Positions 14,303 through 21,067 of a stretch of 26,099 bases of DNA are shown in pieces. The stretch covers positions 1-26,099 of the IMG/VR virus record IMGVR_UViG_3300027816_000367; one strand, 5' to 3'. How positions within the stretch are numbered: position 1 is the first letter of the stretch; each line of letters opens with the position of its first letter. The translations under genes were made by a program, and so were the position numbers. A model generated the notes under the pieces. It ran no database searches. It was not told where the DNA came from and was given only the letters and a program-made list of their open reading frames with translations. Source of the stretch: a virus.

Positions 14303-14329
14303 GTAAGTCGTTGTAAATCAATAACTTAA
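14303..14329. promoter_or_regulatory. 27-bp palindromic operator, copy 2
   Basis: GTAAGTCGTTG (14303-14313), 5-bp spacer, CAATAACTTAA (14319-14329). It shares the left half-site exactly with copy 1 at 9973 and differs at a few positions on the right. It lies 9 bp upstream of TTGACA (14338-14343), so a bound protein would touch or flank RNA polymerase. Confidence 0.65.
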
Positions 14330-14337
14330 CTGGGGTA

Positions 14338-14365
14338 TTGACAAATGCTGTGGGGGTTGTAACTT
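14338..14365 (+). promoter_or_regulatory. Promoter-like sequence for the 14401 operon
   Basis: TTGACA (14338-14343) is a perfect -35 box, 9 bp after the palindrome. The best -10 at standard spacing is the weak TAACTT (14360-14365, 16-bp spacer); no good TATAAT follows. A weak -10 would fit a promoter that needs an activator bound at the palindrome. The 117-bp gap between genes here contains nothing else of note except the direct repeat TATGCAG at 14285-14299. Confidence 0.45.
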
Positions 14366-14377
14366 CATTGTGTAGTT

Positions 14378-14394
14378 CAACCCCGACACGGAGA
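14378..14394 (+). promoter_or_regulatory. Leader/RBS repeat, copy 1
   Basis: CAACCCCGACACGGAGA, identical to the copies at 15217-15233 and 15470-15486, ends 6 bases before the ATG at 14401. GGAGA serves as the Shine-Dalgarno; the upstream CAACCCCGACAC has no role in ribosome binding and is conserved nonetheless. Confidence 0.65.
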
Positions 14395-14400
14395 CTGACC

Positions 14401-15210
14401 ATGCAGACCATCACCGAGAACACCAACGAAGTTGAGACCGTTGCCGTTGATTATCAGCCCACGAAGGGCGACCGCGTGTATCTGCGCCGTTTCAATGACA
14501 AGGAGCGTTATGGAATCGCCGCAACGATTGTCAGCGTGCGAAACTTGGCAGACGGGACGAATCGTGTATGGTTTCGATACACGGATGAACAGACGGGCGA
14601 ATCGGAGAAGGATTGTTATGACATTGATTCGTACGACATGCGACGTCGTGGCGTTAAGTGGCGCCATCTGTTTCAGTTAGTTTCAGATAGCACCGAAGCC
14701 GAGCGTGCCGATTATGCGCAACGCGTTTTTGGTCGTCAGCAAAAGCGCGCAGAGTTGGCGCGTAAGAATCAAGAGGAGCGCGAGTATATGGATAAATTTC
14801 GCGCCGAAAATAAGCACCTTGTCGACCGTAAACCCGTTTGGCATCCCATTGAAGTTGTCGAGTTTGTCCCGCGTCGTTTTGAACCACAGCGCGACAGCCG
14901 TGGCATTCGTCTTGGTATGATTTATCGGGAAATTATTGTGCGTCGTGAGTCATGGCAGTTTACGGGGTATGGCAAGACGTATTGTGTGCGCAACAACATT
15001 GACAAAATCAAGTTGAGTGTTATTCGTGGTGGCGACGGCAAGTGGCGCATTAGCACTCTGCCAAGCTACGTAGATATGCGTGGCGATTTTCAGGAACACA
15101 TGGTCAAGTTGATTACGTTTGCCCATGATTGGTGCGTTGAGCGCAACGCAGTCGAGCGCGTCAAGATTGACGAATTGCGTGCGTGGCGTGCGAAGAAGAT
15201 GGCGGCATAA
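14401..15210 (+). CDS. Hypothetical protein, first gene of operator-2 operon
   Basis: A 269-residue soluble protein. The first half has small beta-rich segments around KGDRVYLRRFNDKERYGIAAT and VWFRYTDEQTG, which resembles an SH3- or KOW-like barrel. A charged helical stretch follows (ADYAQRVFGRQQKRAELARK…), then a basic beta/alpha C-terminal part ending RAWRAKKMAA. No catalytic motif is evident. It is the first gene behind operator copy 2 and has the conserved leader. I do not recognise the family; high Arg/Lys content would allow nucleic-acid contact. The start is fixed by the leader and spacing. Confidence 0.68.
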   Translation: MQTITENTNEVETVAVDYQPTKGDRVYLRRFNDKERYGIAATIVSVRNLADGTNRVWFRYTDEQTGESEKDCYDIDSYDMRRRGVKWRHLFQLVSDSTEAERADYAQRVFGRQQKRAELARKNQEEREYMDKFRAENKHLVDRKPVWHPIEVVEFVPRRFEPQRDSRGIRLGMIYREIIVRRESWQFTGYGKTYCVRNNIDKIKLSVIRGGDGKWRISTLPSYVDMRGDFQEHMVKLITFAHDWCVERNAVERVKIDELRAWRAKKMAA

Positions 15211-15216
15211 TTCATA

Positions 15217-15233
15217 CAACCCCGACACGGAGA
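15217..15233 (+). promoter_or_regulatory. Leader/RBS repeat, copy 2
   Basis: CAACCCCGACACGGAGA again, ending 6 bases before the ATG at 15240. The 29 bases between the genes consist almost only of this motif. Confidence 0.65.
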
Positions 15234-15239
15234 ACAACA

Positions 15240-15467
15240 ATGCTCAAAGTTTATGCAATGAATGTTGATGGCAAGCGGCGTGCGATTGTTGCGACTACAT
15301 CATGGCGGAAAGCGGCTGTTGCCGCTGGCATTACCGTCAGTCGGGCGTATCGTTATGGGAGCGTAACCTTCAATTCATTTGAAGTAACGCTTGCCAATTC
15401 TGCGCCCAATGTGTGCTTTATGCGCGAATCAGACAACGCACCATTTTTATCAACTGCGAAGAATTAA
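15240..15467 (+). CDS. Small hypothetical protein with a possible DNA-binding helix
   Basis: A 75-residue protein from ATG 15240, chosen over the longer open frame (GTG 15183), because the conserved leader stands right before it. The middle WRKAAVAAGITVSRAYRYGSV reads like a small helix-turn-helix (alanine-rich helix, turn at GIT, recognition helix VSRAYRYG). The C-terminal third is polar. It may be a small regulator; no family was recognised. Confidence 0.6.
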   Translation: MLKVYAMNVDGKRRAIVATTSWRKAAVAAGITVSRAYRYGSVTFNSFEVTLANSAPNVCFMRESDNAPFLSTAKN

Positions 15468-15469
15468 CC

Positions 15470-15486
15470 CAACCCCGACACGGAGA
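15470..15486 (+). promoter_or_regulatory. Leader/RBS repeat, copy 3
   Basis: CAACCCCGACACGGAGA, third exact copy, ending 8 bases before ATG 15495. The preceding gene stops only 2 bases upstream. Confidence 0.65.
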
Positions 15487-15494
15487 ACAGACCA

Positions 15495-15938
15495 ATGGCA
15501 TACATGAATCAAGAGCGCAAAGCGATAATCGCCGCCGCCGTCAAGCCCATCCTAAAGCAATACGGCGTAAAGGGTACGTTTAGCGTGCGCCATCATTCGA
15601 CCATCGTGCTGACGCTGACGCAGGGCGACGTTGATTTCATCGCAGACTATCCCGCCAACGTGTATTCGTACGGGCAAGACTTCGCCACGGATTACAACCA
15701 CCTACGGAACCAATATTATTTTGACGTTCGGCGGAACTGGCTCGACTTATTTCCCGTAACGTCGGATAGCTATCAACTCCTAAACGCGGTACTGGATGCG
15801 ATGCAAGCGGCGGATTGGTTTGATAAGTCCGACATTACAACGGACTATTTTCACACGGCATATTACATCAACGTCCGTATTGGCAAGTGGAATAAGCCCT
15901 ACGTCTACACGGGCGCGGCGGTAGAGGTGGCGGCATGA
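15495..15938 (+). CDS. Conserved phage protein (LPD29-like pattern)
   Basis: A 147-residue protein. The opening MNQERKAIIAAAVKPILKQYGVKGTFSVRHHSTIVLT is the pattern of a widespread family in large polyvalent and phage proteins, where a helix ending KKYG is followed by SVRNHSTLV and a strand before FDVxRNW. Here YYFDVRRNWLDLF is also present. The biochemical role of the family is not known to me. The protein is soluble, aromatic-rich and has no Cys. It carries leader copy 3, and its stop overlaps the next ATG. Confidence 0.68.
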   Translation: MAYMNQERKAIIAAAVKPILKQYGVKGTFSVRHHSTIVLTLTQGDVDFIADYPANVYSYGQDFATDYNHLRNQYYFDVRRNWLDLFPVTSDSYQLLNAVLDAMQAADWFDKSDITTDYFHTAYYINVRIGKWNKPYVYTGAAVEVAA

Positions 15939-16129
15939 CGTACAAAGGCATTGCCCGTCGCTTACTGACGAAGCACGGGCTTCGCGTTGCGCGGGTTAAG
16001 ATTGGAGCGCGTGCGTTTCGTTATGAGTACGTGCTACCCGCTATCAAGGGCGGCTATGATGCGCACGACATCGCACGCGCTACGCTCTGGCACTCTGTCA
16101 ATCGCGCATTGGATAAGGTGTCGCCGTGA
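15935..16129 (+). CDS. Small basic hypothetical protein
   Basis: A 64-residue protein, ATGA overlap with the gene before it and GTGA overlap with the one after. It is strongly basic with a compact alpha/beta pattern (IARRLLTKHGLRVARVKIGARAFRYEYV, then a helix IARATLWHSVNRALDKV). It is likely a small nucleic-acid-binding or adaptor protein, but no motif allows a name. Confidence 0.62.
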   Translation: MTYKGIARRLLTKHGLRVARVKIGARAFRYEYVLPAIKGGYDAHDIARATLWHSVNRALDKVSP

Positions 16130-16644
16130 CGCAATGGCACTTGATAAACAACGACGGCGACATCGTACGTACTTGTACGGCGTCGTCACGGGCCGATGCC
16201 GTCGCGCTCTTGGGGCGCGGCGGTACGGTCGTATCTGCGCTGTCGTGGAAGCACGACGTTCATCGCTGGCGTGCTGTCAAAACGGTGGTGACGGATATGG
16301 TGCAGACGCAGAAAAAGAAGCCATATGAGAACTTCGTCGAAATCAAGGACGGCTATTTGCGCGTCATGGAAATCGCCAAACGTTTTGACACGCGGGAAGG
16401 GAAGGTCCGCCGCATCATTGACAAGCACAACATCCCTTGCGAAGTTGTGCAACATAAGGGCCGCAAGATTCAGACGTATAGTCCACGAAGCGTAGAGCGT
16501 ATTAAGAAATATTTGGCAAAGGAACCGGAACACTTGGTGCCGCGTGCCATCGTGATGAAGCGACGCAATACGTTTCTTGAAAAGATGCGCACGTATTACC
16601 AGCAGGGCATCCATTCACGTGAGGCACGGAGGAAGGCGCAATGA
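16126..16644 (+). CDS. Hypothetical protein with an internal HTH
   Basis: A 172-residue protein starting at GTG 16126 (GTGA overlap). The first ~55 residues form a small alpha/beta domain (DGDIVRTCTASSRADAVALL). Residues about 74-103 (GYLRVMEIAKRFDTREGKVRRIIDKHNI) look like a helix-turn-helix with a wing in the following VQHKGRKIQTYSPRS. The C-terminal part is basic and helical. A DNA-binding or regulatory role is plausible. It is the largest protein of this stretch of tiny genes. Confidence 0.62.
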   Translation: MTQWHLINNDGDIVRTCTASSRADAVALLGRGGTVVSALSWKHDVHRWRAVKTVVTDMVQTQKKKPYENFVEIKDGYLRVMEIAKRFDTREGKVRRIIDKHNIPCEVVQHKGRKIQTYSPRSVERIKKYLAKEPEHLVPRAIVMKRRNTFLEKMRTYYQQGIHSREARRKAQ

Positions 16645-16835
16645 TGACGACGGCGTTGGTCGCTGGTCTGTGCGGGGCGTTTGTTGGTCTTTTGGTTGCC
16701 AAGATGTATATCGCCAAGCATCAGGACGACGGACGTACGGAAGCGTACGAATCGGGCTGGAACGACGGCTACGATGTCGGCATGAAAACGTATCGCCCGA
16801 AGCGCGTTAGAAAGATTAGCAAGGCCGAGTCGTGA
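16641..16835 (+). CDS. Small single-pass membrane protein
   Basis: A 64-residue protein, starting in an ATGA overlap after a GGAGGA-like ribosome-binding sequence. A hydrophobic helix (residues 4-22, TALVAGLCGAFVGLLVAKMY) is followed by a polar, basic tail (RPKRVRKISK). Topology suggests an inner-membrane anchor with a cytoplasmic tail. Function unknown. Confidence 0.62.
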   Translation: MMTTALVAGLCGAFVGLLVAKMYIAKHQDDGRTEAYESGWNDGYDVGMKTYRPKRVRKISKAES

Positions 16836-16951
16836 TTATCCGTTGCCCCGTGTGCGACGACGGACGCACGGACGCGGCGGCTATCAAAACGCACAACATC
16901 TTGTGCGCCGAGTTTGGTGAACGTTCCTACCCCGCGCCGACACATGCGTAA
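16832..16951 (+). CDS. Tiny Cys-containing peptide
   Basis: A 39-residue frame from GTG 16832 (GTGA overlap with the previous stop). The product begins MIIRCPVCDDGRT with one CPVC knuckle and ends in PAPTHA. Its overlaps at both ends, with 16833-16835 and with ATG 16944, make it fit the run of coupled genes. The size is small, so confidence is modest. Confidence 0.48.
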   Translation: MIIRCPVCDDGRTDAAAIKTHNILCAEFGERSYPAPTHA

Positions 16952-17075
16952 AGCCCTCGACATTCTTGCCACCGTCGCGTTGCTTCTTTGCACCGTGCCG
17001 TTGCTGATTGTGCTGATGATTGCGCGGGTGCCAGCCAACTATCTAAAGCGGAGGAACTTTGGCAGGGGACTTTGA
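16944..17075 (+). CDS. Tiny membrane protein
   Basis: A 43-residue frame from ATG 16944, overlapping the previous stop by 8 bases. The product has a short basic start (MRKALD), one long hydrophobic helix (ILATVALLLCTVPLLIVLMI, about residues 7-26) and a basic tail ending KRRNFGRGL. It is the second small membrane protein within 500 bases. It could be a holin-like, superinfection-exclusion or other membrane factor; nothing decides. Confidence 0.5.
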   Translation: MRKALDILATVALLLCTVPLLIVLMIARVPANYLKRRNFGRGL

Positions 17076-17226
17076 CATTGGGCCAGCCGACTACGAGGCC
17101 GACCGCATGAGCGAGAACGGCAAAGGCGACACGCCGCGCCCGATTGTGGTGGACAGCGAAACGTATAAAAAGAATTGGGAGCATACGTTTCCGAAACAGG
17201 AAACGCTTGGCGACCCAGACGAATGA
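17059..17226 (+). CDS. Small acidic hypothetical protein
   Basis: A 55-residue frame from TTG 17059, preceded by GGAGG (17050-17054). ATG 17107 in the same frame would give 39 residues but lacks a clear ribosome-binding site. The product is acidic and polar (DFDIGPADYEADRMSENGKG), without cysteine. Its stop TGA 17224-17226 overlaps ATG 17223 of the glycosyltransferase, supporting translation. Confidence 0.5.
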   Translation: MAGDFDIGPADYEADRMSENGKGDTPRPIVVDSETYKKNWEHTFPKQETLGDPDE

Positions 17227-17840
17227 TACGCGCATCGGTGTTGATTGCGTCCCATCGGTCGCAATTCTTACAACGTGCCATTGATTCCGTCATGGCGCAG
17301 ACGCTTCCGCGTCACGAATTGCAATTGCTCGTCAACTATTCGCCCGACCCTGAACTCTTTCTGACCAACTGGAACGAGTTGTGTAGCATTGCGAAGGGCG
17401 AGTTCGTCTGCATCTTGGGCGACGATGACACGTTGGAACCACGATATATAGAAAGTTGTATAAAGTGGTTAGAACTTACGCAGGGTGACATCGCGTATAC
17501 GCAAGTCATGGGACGCAACGGTGACGGCAAGCCCACGGGCGTCTACGTTCCGCCATCCGTCATTACGCTTGACACGATGCGGCACGGAAATCACATCTGG
17601 TCAAGCTCAATCGTCAGGCGCGAGCTTTGGCAACGTGTGCATGGCTACGACATGAACATCCCCTACGTTCATGACTACGACTTTTGGGTGCGCTGTTTGC
17701 AAGCGGGTGCCGTTGCCAAGTACGTTCCCATTATTGGCTGGAACCATTACGCGCACAACGAAGGCCGCGTGACCACGACAAGCGACCACCGCGAAGCGTG
17801 GCGCATCTTTGACGAACGCCATCCGGGATATAGACTGTGA
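17223..17840 (+). CDS. Family-2-type (GT-A fold) glycosyltransferase
   Basis: A 205-residue protein. MIRASVLIASHRSQFLQRAIDSVMAQ is the standard opening strand and helix of GT2 enzymes, and CILGDDDTLEP with D67-D69 is the metal-binding D-x-D region. The later IPYVHDYDFWVRCLQAG segment matches the ED/DxxFWxR part where the catalytic base sits. The length is short for GT2 but complete for the catalytic domain. It opens the cluster with the ParB-like and ABC-GNAT proteins. Targets could be modified DNA bases, as in some phages, or surface glycans. Confidence 0.82.
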   Translation: MIRASVLIASHRSQFLQRAIDSVMAQTLPRHELQLLVNYSPDPELFLTNWNELCSIAKGEFVCILGDDDTLEPRYIESCIKWLELTQGDIAYTQVMGRNGDGKPTGVYVPPSVITLDTMRHGNHIWSSSIVRRELWQRVHGYDMNIPYVHDYDFWVRCLQAGAVAKYVPIIGWNHYAHNEGRVTTTSDHREAWRIFDERHPGYRL

Positions 17841-18349
17841 ACATTCAACGCTATCCGTTGCGCGACATCAAGCCCAACCCCAACAACCCGCGCATCATCA
17901 AGGACGACAAGTTCCAAAAGCTGGTGCAAAGCATCAAAGATTTTCCGCAAATGTTGGAGCTACGGCCCATCATCGTCAACGCCGACTTGACGGTGCTTGG
18001 CGGCAACATGCGTTTAAAGGCGTGTCAAGCGGCGGGTCTGACGGAAGTGCCTGTCGTGCGTGCCGATGCGTTGACGCCCGAACAGCAACGCGAGTTCATC
18101 ATCAAAGACAACGTGGGCTTCGGCGAATGGGATTGGGACGCGCTCGGCAATGAATGGGACATGGATGAGTTGTCGCGTTGGGGCGTAGACATCCCCACGT
18201 TTCCCGAAGCGTCAGAGCAGAGCGCACCGCCCGAACTGGATGGAACAACGTTTCAAGTGATTGTCGTTTGCAAATCAGATATTGAGCAAGGCAACATTGC
18301 CTCCGAATTGGAACAACGAGGGTTTGAATGTCGGCTATTGACGTTGTAA
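17837..18349 (+). CDS. ParB/sulfiredoxin-like domain protein
   Basis: A 170-residue protein from GTG 17837 (GTGA overlap). Residues 1-100 are a ParB-like fold: PNPNNPRIIKDDKFQKLVQSI, then PIIVN and the signature GGNMRLKA (55-62) at the nucleotide-binding loop. IIKDNVGFGEWDWDALGNEW and EELxxWG-like MDELSRWGVDIP are the C-terminal features typical of phage ParB-like domains that are elsewhere joined to DNA methylases. Here the methylase is absent, and the next gene, overlapping by 22 bases, is the ABC-GNAT protein. Likely binds DNA or nucleotides as part of a modification system or nuclease. No partition ParA partner is present. Confidence 0.78.
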   Translation: MNIQRYPLRDIKPNPNNPRIIKDDKFQKLVQSIKDFPQMLELRPIIVNADLTVLGGNMRLKACQAAGLTEVPVVRADALTPEQQREFIIKDNVGFGEWDWDALGNEWDMDELSRWGVDIPTFPEASEQSAPPELDGTTFQVIVVCKSDIEQGNIASELEQRGFECRLLTL

Positions 18350-19446
18350 TCGAAAGCACGCCTTCGCGTTCTATTCGTGCGCGTCAGATTGAAGCGATGT
18401 TTGATGTACCAATGCAGACGACGCAACGCTTGGAGTGGAAAGGCGACGCGCCCATCAATGAGCGTCCGTGGAACGTTGGACTTATTGTCGGCCCATCAGG
18501 GTGCGGCAAGTCTACCATTGCCAAGCATTTGTTTGGTGATGCGATGGCGCAACGTTTTACGTGGAACGGTGCCAGCGTCATTGATGATTTCCCAAGCAAC
18601 GTTGGCATTGACAACATCTCCGCTATTTGTCAGGCGGTCGGGTTTAATACGATTCCCGCATGGCTTCGCCCGTTTAATGTGTTGTCAAATGGCGAACAGT
18701 TTCGCGTATCGCTTGCACGCACGTTGATTGAGTCTGGCAACTTGGCGGTCGTGGATGAGTTTACGTCCGTTGTTGATAGACAAGTCGCCAAGATTGCGTC
18801 ACACGCGGTGCAGAAATACGTGCGCAAGCAACAGACGCAATTCGTGGCGGTGTCGTGTCACTACGATATCATCGAATGGTTGCAACCAGATTGGGTGCTG
18901 GAACCCGCGACGATGCAATTCCAATGGAGGGCGGTTCAACGACGACCCACTCTCAATGCAACACTCTGTCGGGTTCCGTATGCCTTCTGGCAACTATTCG
19001 CTCCCTATCACTATCTGACCAGTTCGCTCAATCGCTCGGCGGCGTGCTATTGTCTCTTTGTCGAAGGGCAACCCGCCGCGTTTGGCGGCATGCTGTATCG
19101 TCCACACCCCAAAGTCACGAACGTCTATGGCTTAAGTCGTCTTGTCACGTTGCCAGACTATCAAGGGCTTGGGTTGGCATTCGTCTTGACAGACGCATTA
19201 GCGATGGCATTCAAAGCATTAGGCCAACGCTTTCACACATACCCTGCGCATCCCGCGTTGATTCGTTCCTTTGACCGCTCACTCAAATGGCGCATGGAGA
19301 AACGTCCCGGCGTCTGGTCGGCACGCTCAACGACTAGCTTTAGCGAAGGCGGACGCCCGTGCGCTGTGTTTGAGTACGTCGGCGCACCAATGAATGACAA
19401 GACAGAAGCGCAACGTTTGCTTGCCATTCCGCGTTTGTGTCAGTAA
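18328..19446 (+). CDS. ABC-type ATPase fused to a GNAT-like acyltransferase
   Basis: A 372-residue protein. N-terminal ABC-type ATPase: Walker A GPSGCGKST (55-63), signature-like LSNGEQ (119-124), Walker B LAVVDEF (139-145, catalytic E144) and switch His H178. C-terminal GNAT-like domain, about 212-340: a characteristic HYLTSSLN, then PAAFGGMLYRPHP, and the acyl-CoA loop PDYQGLGL (276-283). This domain order matches the known class of ABC ATPases fused to a predicted acetyltransferase (COG2401), encountered in phages and archaea. There is no transmembrane part, so it is not a transporter. Phage Mu Mom, a DNA-modifying enzyme, also has a GNAT-like fold, so a DNA-modification role is an inference worth testing. 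GAGGG precedes the ATG. Confidence 0.8.
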   Translation: MSAIDVVIESTPSRSIRARQIEAMFDVPMQTTQRLEWKGDAPINERPWNVGLIVGPSGCGKSTIAKHLFGDAMAQRFTWNGASVIDDFPSNVGIDNISAICQAVGFNTIPAWLRPFNVLSNGEQFRVSLARTLIESGNLAVVDEFTSVVDRQVAKIASHAVQKYVRKQQTQFVAVSCHYDIIEWLQPDWVLEPATMQFQWRAVQRRPTLNATLCRVPYAFWQLFAPYHYLTSSLNRSAACYCLFVEGQPAAFGGMLYRPHPKVTNVYGLSRLVTLPDYQGLGLAFVLTDALAMAFKALGQRFHTYPAHPALIRSFDRSLKWRMEKRPGVWSARSTTSFSEGGRPCAVFEYVGAPMNDKTEAQRLLAIPRLCQ

Positions 19447-19478
19447 GCTAACGTCAGTATCAAAGCAGAGATAAAACA

Positions 19479-19805
19479 ATGAGCAAACGCGAACGCAGTC
19501 TTGCCAATCTAAAGCCATTCAAGAAGGGGCAATCCGGTAACCCAAACGGACGCCCCAAGCTACCGGACATCCGTGACGCGTTGGCAAAGATTCTCGCCGA
19601 CGAGAAGGATGGCTACACGGCGCTCGAAGCGACGCTGATGGCGTTACGTGCAAAGGCGGTGCGCGGTGACATCCGTGCCGCGGAAGCGTTGCTCGACCGT
19701 GCGTTTGGCAAGCCCAAGCAAGCGATTGACCACACGACGGGCGGTGACAAGATGTTGCCAAGCGCCATCACGATTGAGTTGGTGACGCACGACAACGACG
19801 AGTAG
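19479..19805 (+). CDS. Terminase small subunit-like DNA-packaging protein
   Basis: A 108-residue protein. FKKGQSGNPNGRPK (residues 14-27) is the signature of the DUF5681 family. Such proteins lie directly before large terminase genes and are thought to act as small terminase or packaging-site DNA-binding proteins. A helical middle part (ALEATLMALRAKAVRGDIRAAEALLDRAFGKP) follows, with an acidic tail. It stops 2 bases before the large terminase GTG. The 32-base gap in front has a GAGA-type ribosome-binding site and no clear promoter. Confidence 0.82.
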   Translation: MSKRERSLANLKPFKKGQSGNPNGRPKLPDIRDALAKILADEKDGYTALEATLMALRAKAVRGDIRAAEALLDRAFGKPKQAIDHTTGGDKMLPSAITIELVTHDNDE

Positions 19806-19807
19806 CG

Positions 19808-20998
19808 GTGCGCGTCAAGACCCCGCCAGCGTTCGCGTTTCTCTACGACCCGCCACTTGGTAGCACACGCTACCGCGTGGCGTACGGCGGTCGTGGCTCT
19901 GCGAAGTCGTGGCAATTCGCACGGGCCGCGCTTGTCTACGGCGTGCAGAAGCCATTGCGTATCTTGTGTGCGCGTGAGTATCAAGCATCCATCCGTGATT
20001 CCGTGCATAGAGTGTTGGCAGACCAAATCACGCGCTTGGGTCTTGATGCGTTCTACACGGTGCAAGAGTCTGCCATACTCGGACTGAACGGCACGGAGTT
20101 TCTATTTAAGGGCTTGCGACGCGACATTGCGCAAATCAAATCCACGGAGGGCATCGACCTGTGTTGGGTCGAAGAAGCCGAAGCCGTCAGCGATACATCG
20201 TGGCGCACGCTTGTCCCGACAATTCGCAAAGCCGACTCCGAAATCTGGGTGACGTTCAACCCCGCGTTGGAATCGGACGCGACGTATCAACGGTTCATTG
20301 CCAAGCCGCCTGACCGTAGCATCATTCGCAAGGTCAACTATCAAGACAACCCGTGGTTCCCTGACGTACTGCGACAAGAAGCGGAAGCGTTGCAACGTGC
20401 CGACCCTGAAGCGTATGCGCACGTGTGGGGCGGTCAGGCGTGGTCTAGGTCAGATGCGCAGGTCTTGTCAGGCAAGTGGCGCGTCATGGACTTTGAGCCG
20501 CAAGCCAATTGGCAAGGGCCGTACTTCGGCGCGGATTGGGGATTCGCCCGTGACGCGACCGCGCTTGTCAAATGCTACATCTACGACAACGTGCTATACA
20601 TCGCGGCGGAAGCGGGTGGCATTCAGCTTGATAGCGATGCGACGGCACGCGCTTTTGACACGATACCCGACTCGCGCAAGTACGTCATCCGTGCCGATTC
20701 TGCGCGACCGGAAACGATTGCCGAAATGCGTAAGCGTGGCTTCCGTACCGAGTCGGCGCCCAAGTGGTCGGGGTCTGTCGAAGATGGCATCCAACACTTA
20801 CGCTCGTATGCAGACATCGTGATTCACCCCAACTGTAAACGAGCGATAGAAGAAGCGCGGCTCTGGCGATACAAGACCGACGCACGCACGGACGAAGTAT
20901 TGCCACATCTAAAAGAGGGCAACGACCACGTATGGGACGCCGTGCGCTATGCGTTGTCGCCGCTTATCAAGAAGGGGCCGAGCGTGTTTGTCGTGTAA
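19808..20998 (+). CDS. terL: Terminase large subunit (PBSX family)
   Basis: A 396-residue motor-nuclease that packages DNA into the prohead. Walker A GRGSAKS (28-34), Walker B LCWVEEAEA with catalytic acidic residues at 122-123, and a C-terminal RNase H-like nuclease domain with acidic residues in GADWGFARD (D243), RADSAR (D297) and DHVWDAVRYAL (D377). These match the PBSX-type (Terminase_3) enzymes. It starts at GTG 19808, the only reasonable start near the previous stop. Length is normal. All catalytic positions appear intact. The stop is followed by a 69-base gap with a hairpin. Confidence 0.95.
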   Translation: MRVKTPPAFAFLYDPPLGSTRYRVAYGGRGSAKSWQFARAALVYGVQKPLRILCAREYQASIRDSVHRVLADQITRLGLDAFYTVQESAILGLNGTEFLFKGLRRDIAQIKSTEGIDLCWVEEAEAVSDTSWRTLVPTIRKADSEIWVTFNPALESDATYQRFIAKPPDRSIIRKVNYQDNPWFPDVLRQEAEALQRADPEAYAHVWGGQAWSRSDAQVLSGKWRVMDFEPQANWQGPYFGADWGFARDATALVKCYIYDNVLYIAAEAGGIQLDSDATARAFDTIPDSRKYVIRADSARPETIAEMRKRGFRTESAPKWSGSVEDGIQHLRSYADIVIHPNCKRAIEEARLWRYKTDARTDEVLPHLKEGNDHVWDAVRYALSPLIKKGPSVFVV

Positions 20999-21021
20999 GG
21001 GGTTGCGCGGTTGCTTGCTCT

Positions 21022-21056
21022 CGCGTTAGTCTTGTGCGTGGCAGACTCCTAACGCG
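21022..21056 (+). other. Stable hairpin between terminase and portal genes
   Basis: CGCGTTAG (21022-21029) pairs perfectly with CTAACGCG (21049-21056); TCT/AGA can extend it inside with a small bulge. There is no T-run after it (GGGGCCG follows), so it is not an ordinary terminator. It stands 12 bases before the TTG start of the portal gene and could tune portal translation or serve as an RNA processing site. Confidence 0.5.
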
Positions 21057-21067
21057 GGGCCGACAAC

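Noticed and set aside
17837-18349. Plasmid-type partition system
   Set aside because: A ParB-like domain is present, but there is no ParA ATPase and no centromere-like repeats; the C-terminal pattern fits the methylase-linked phage type.
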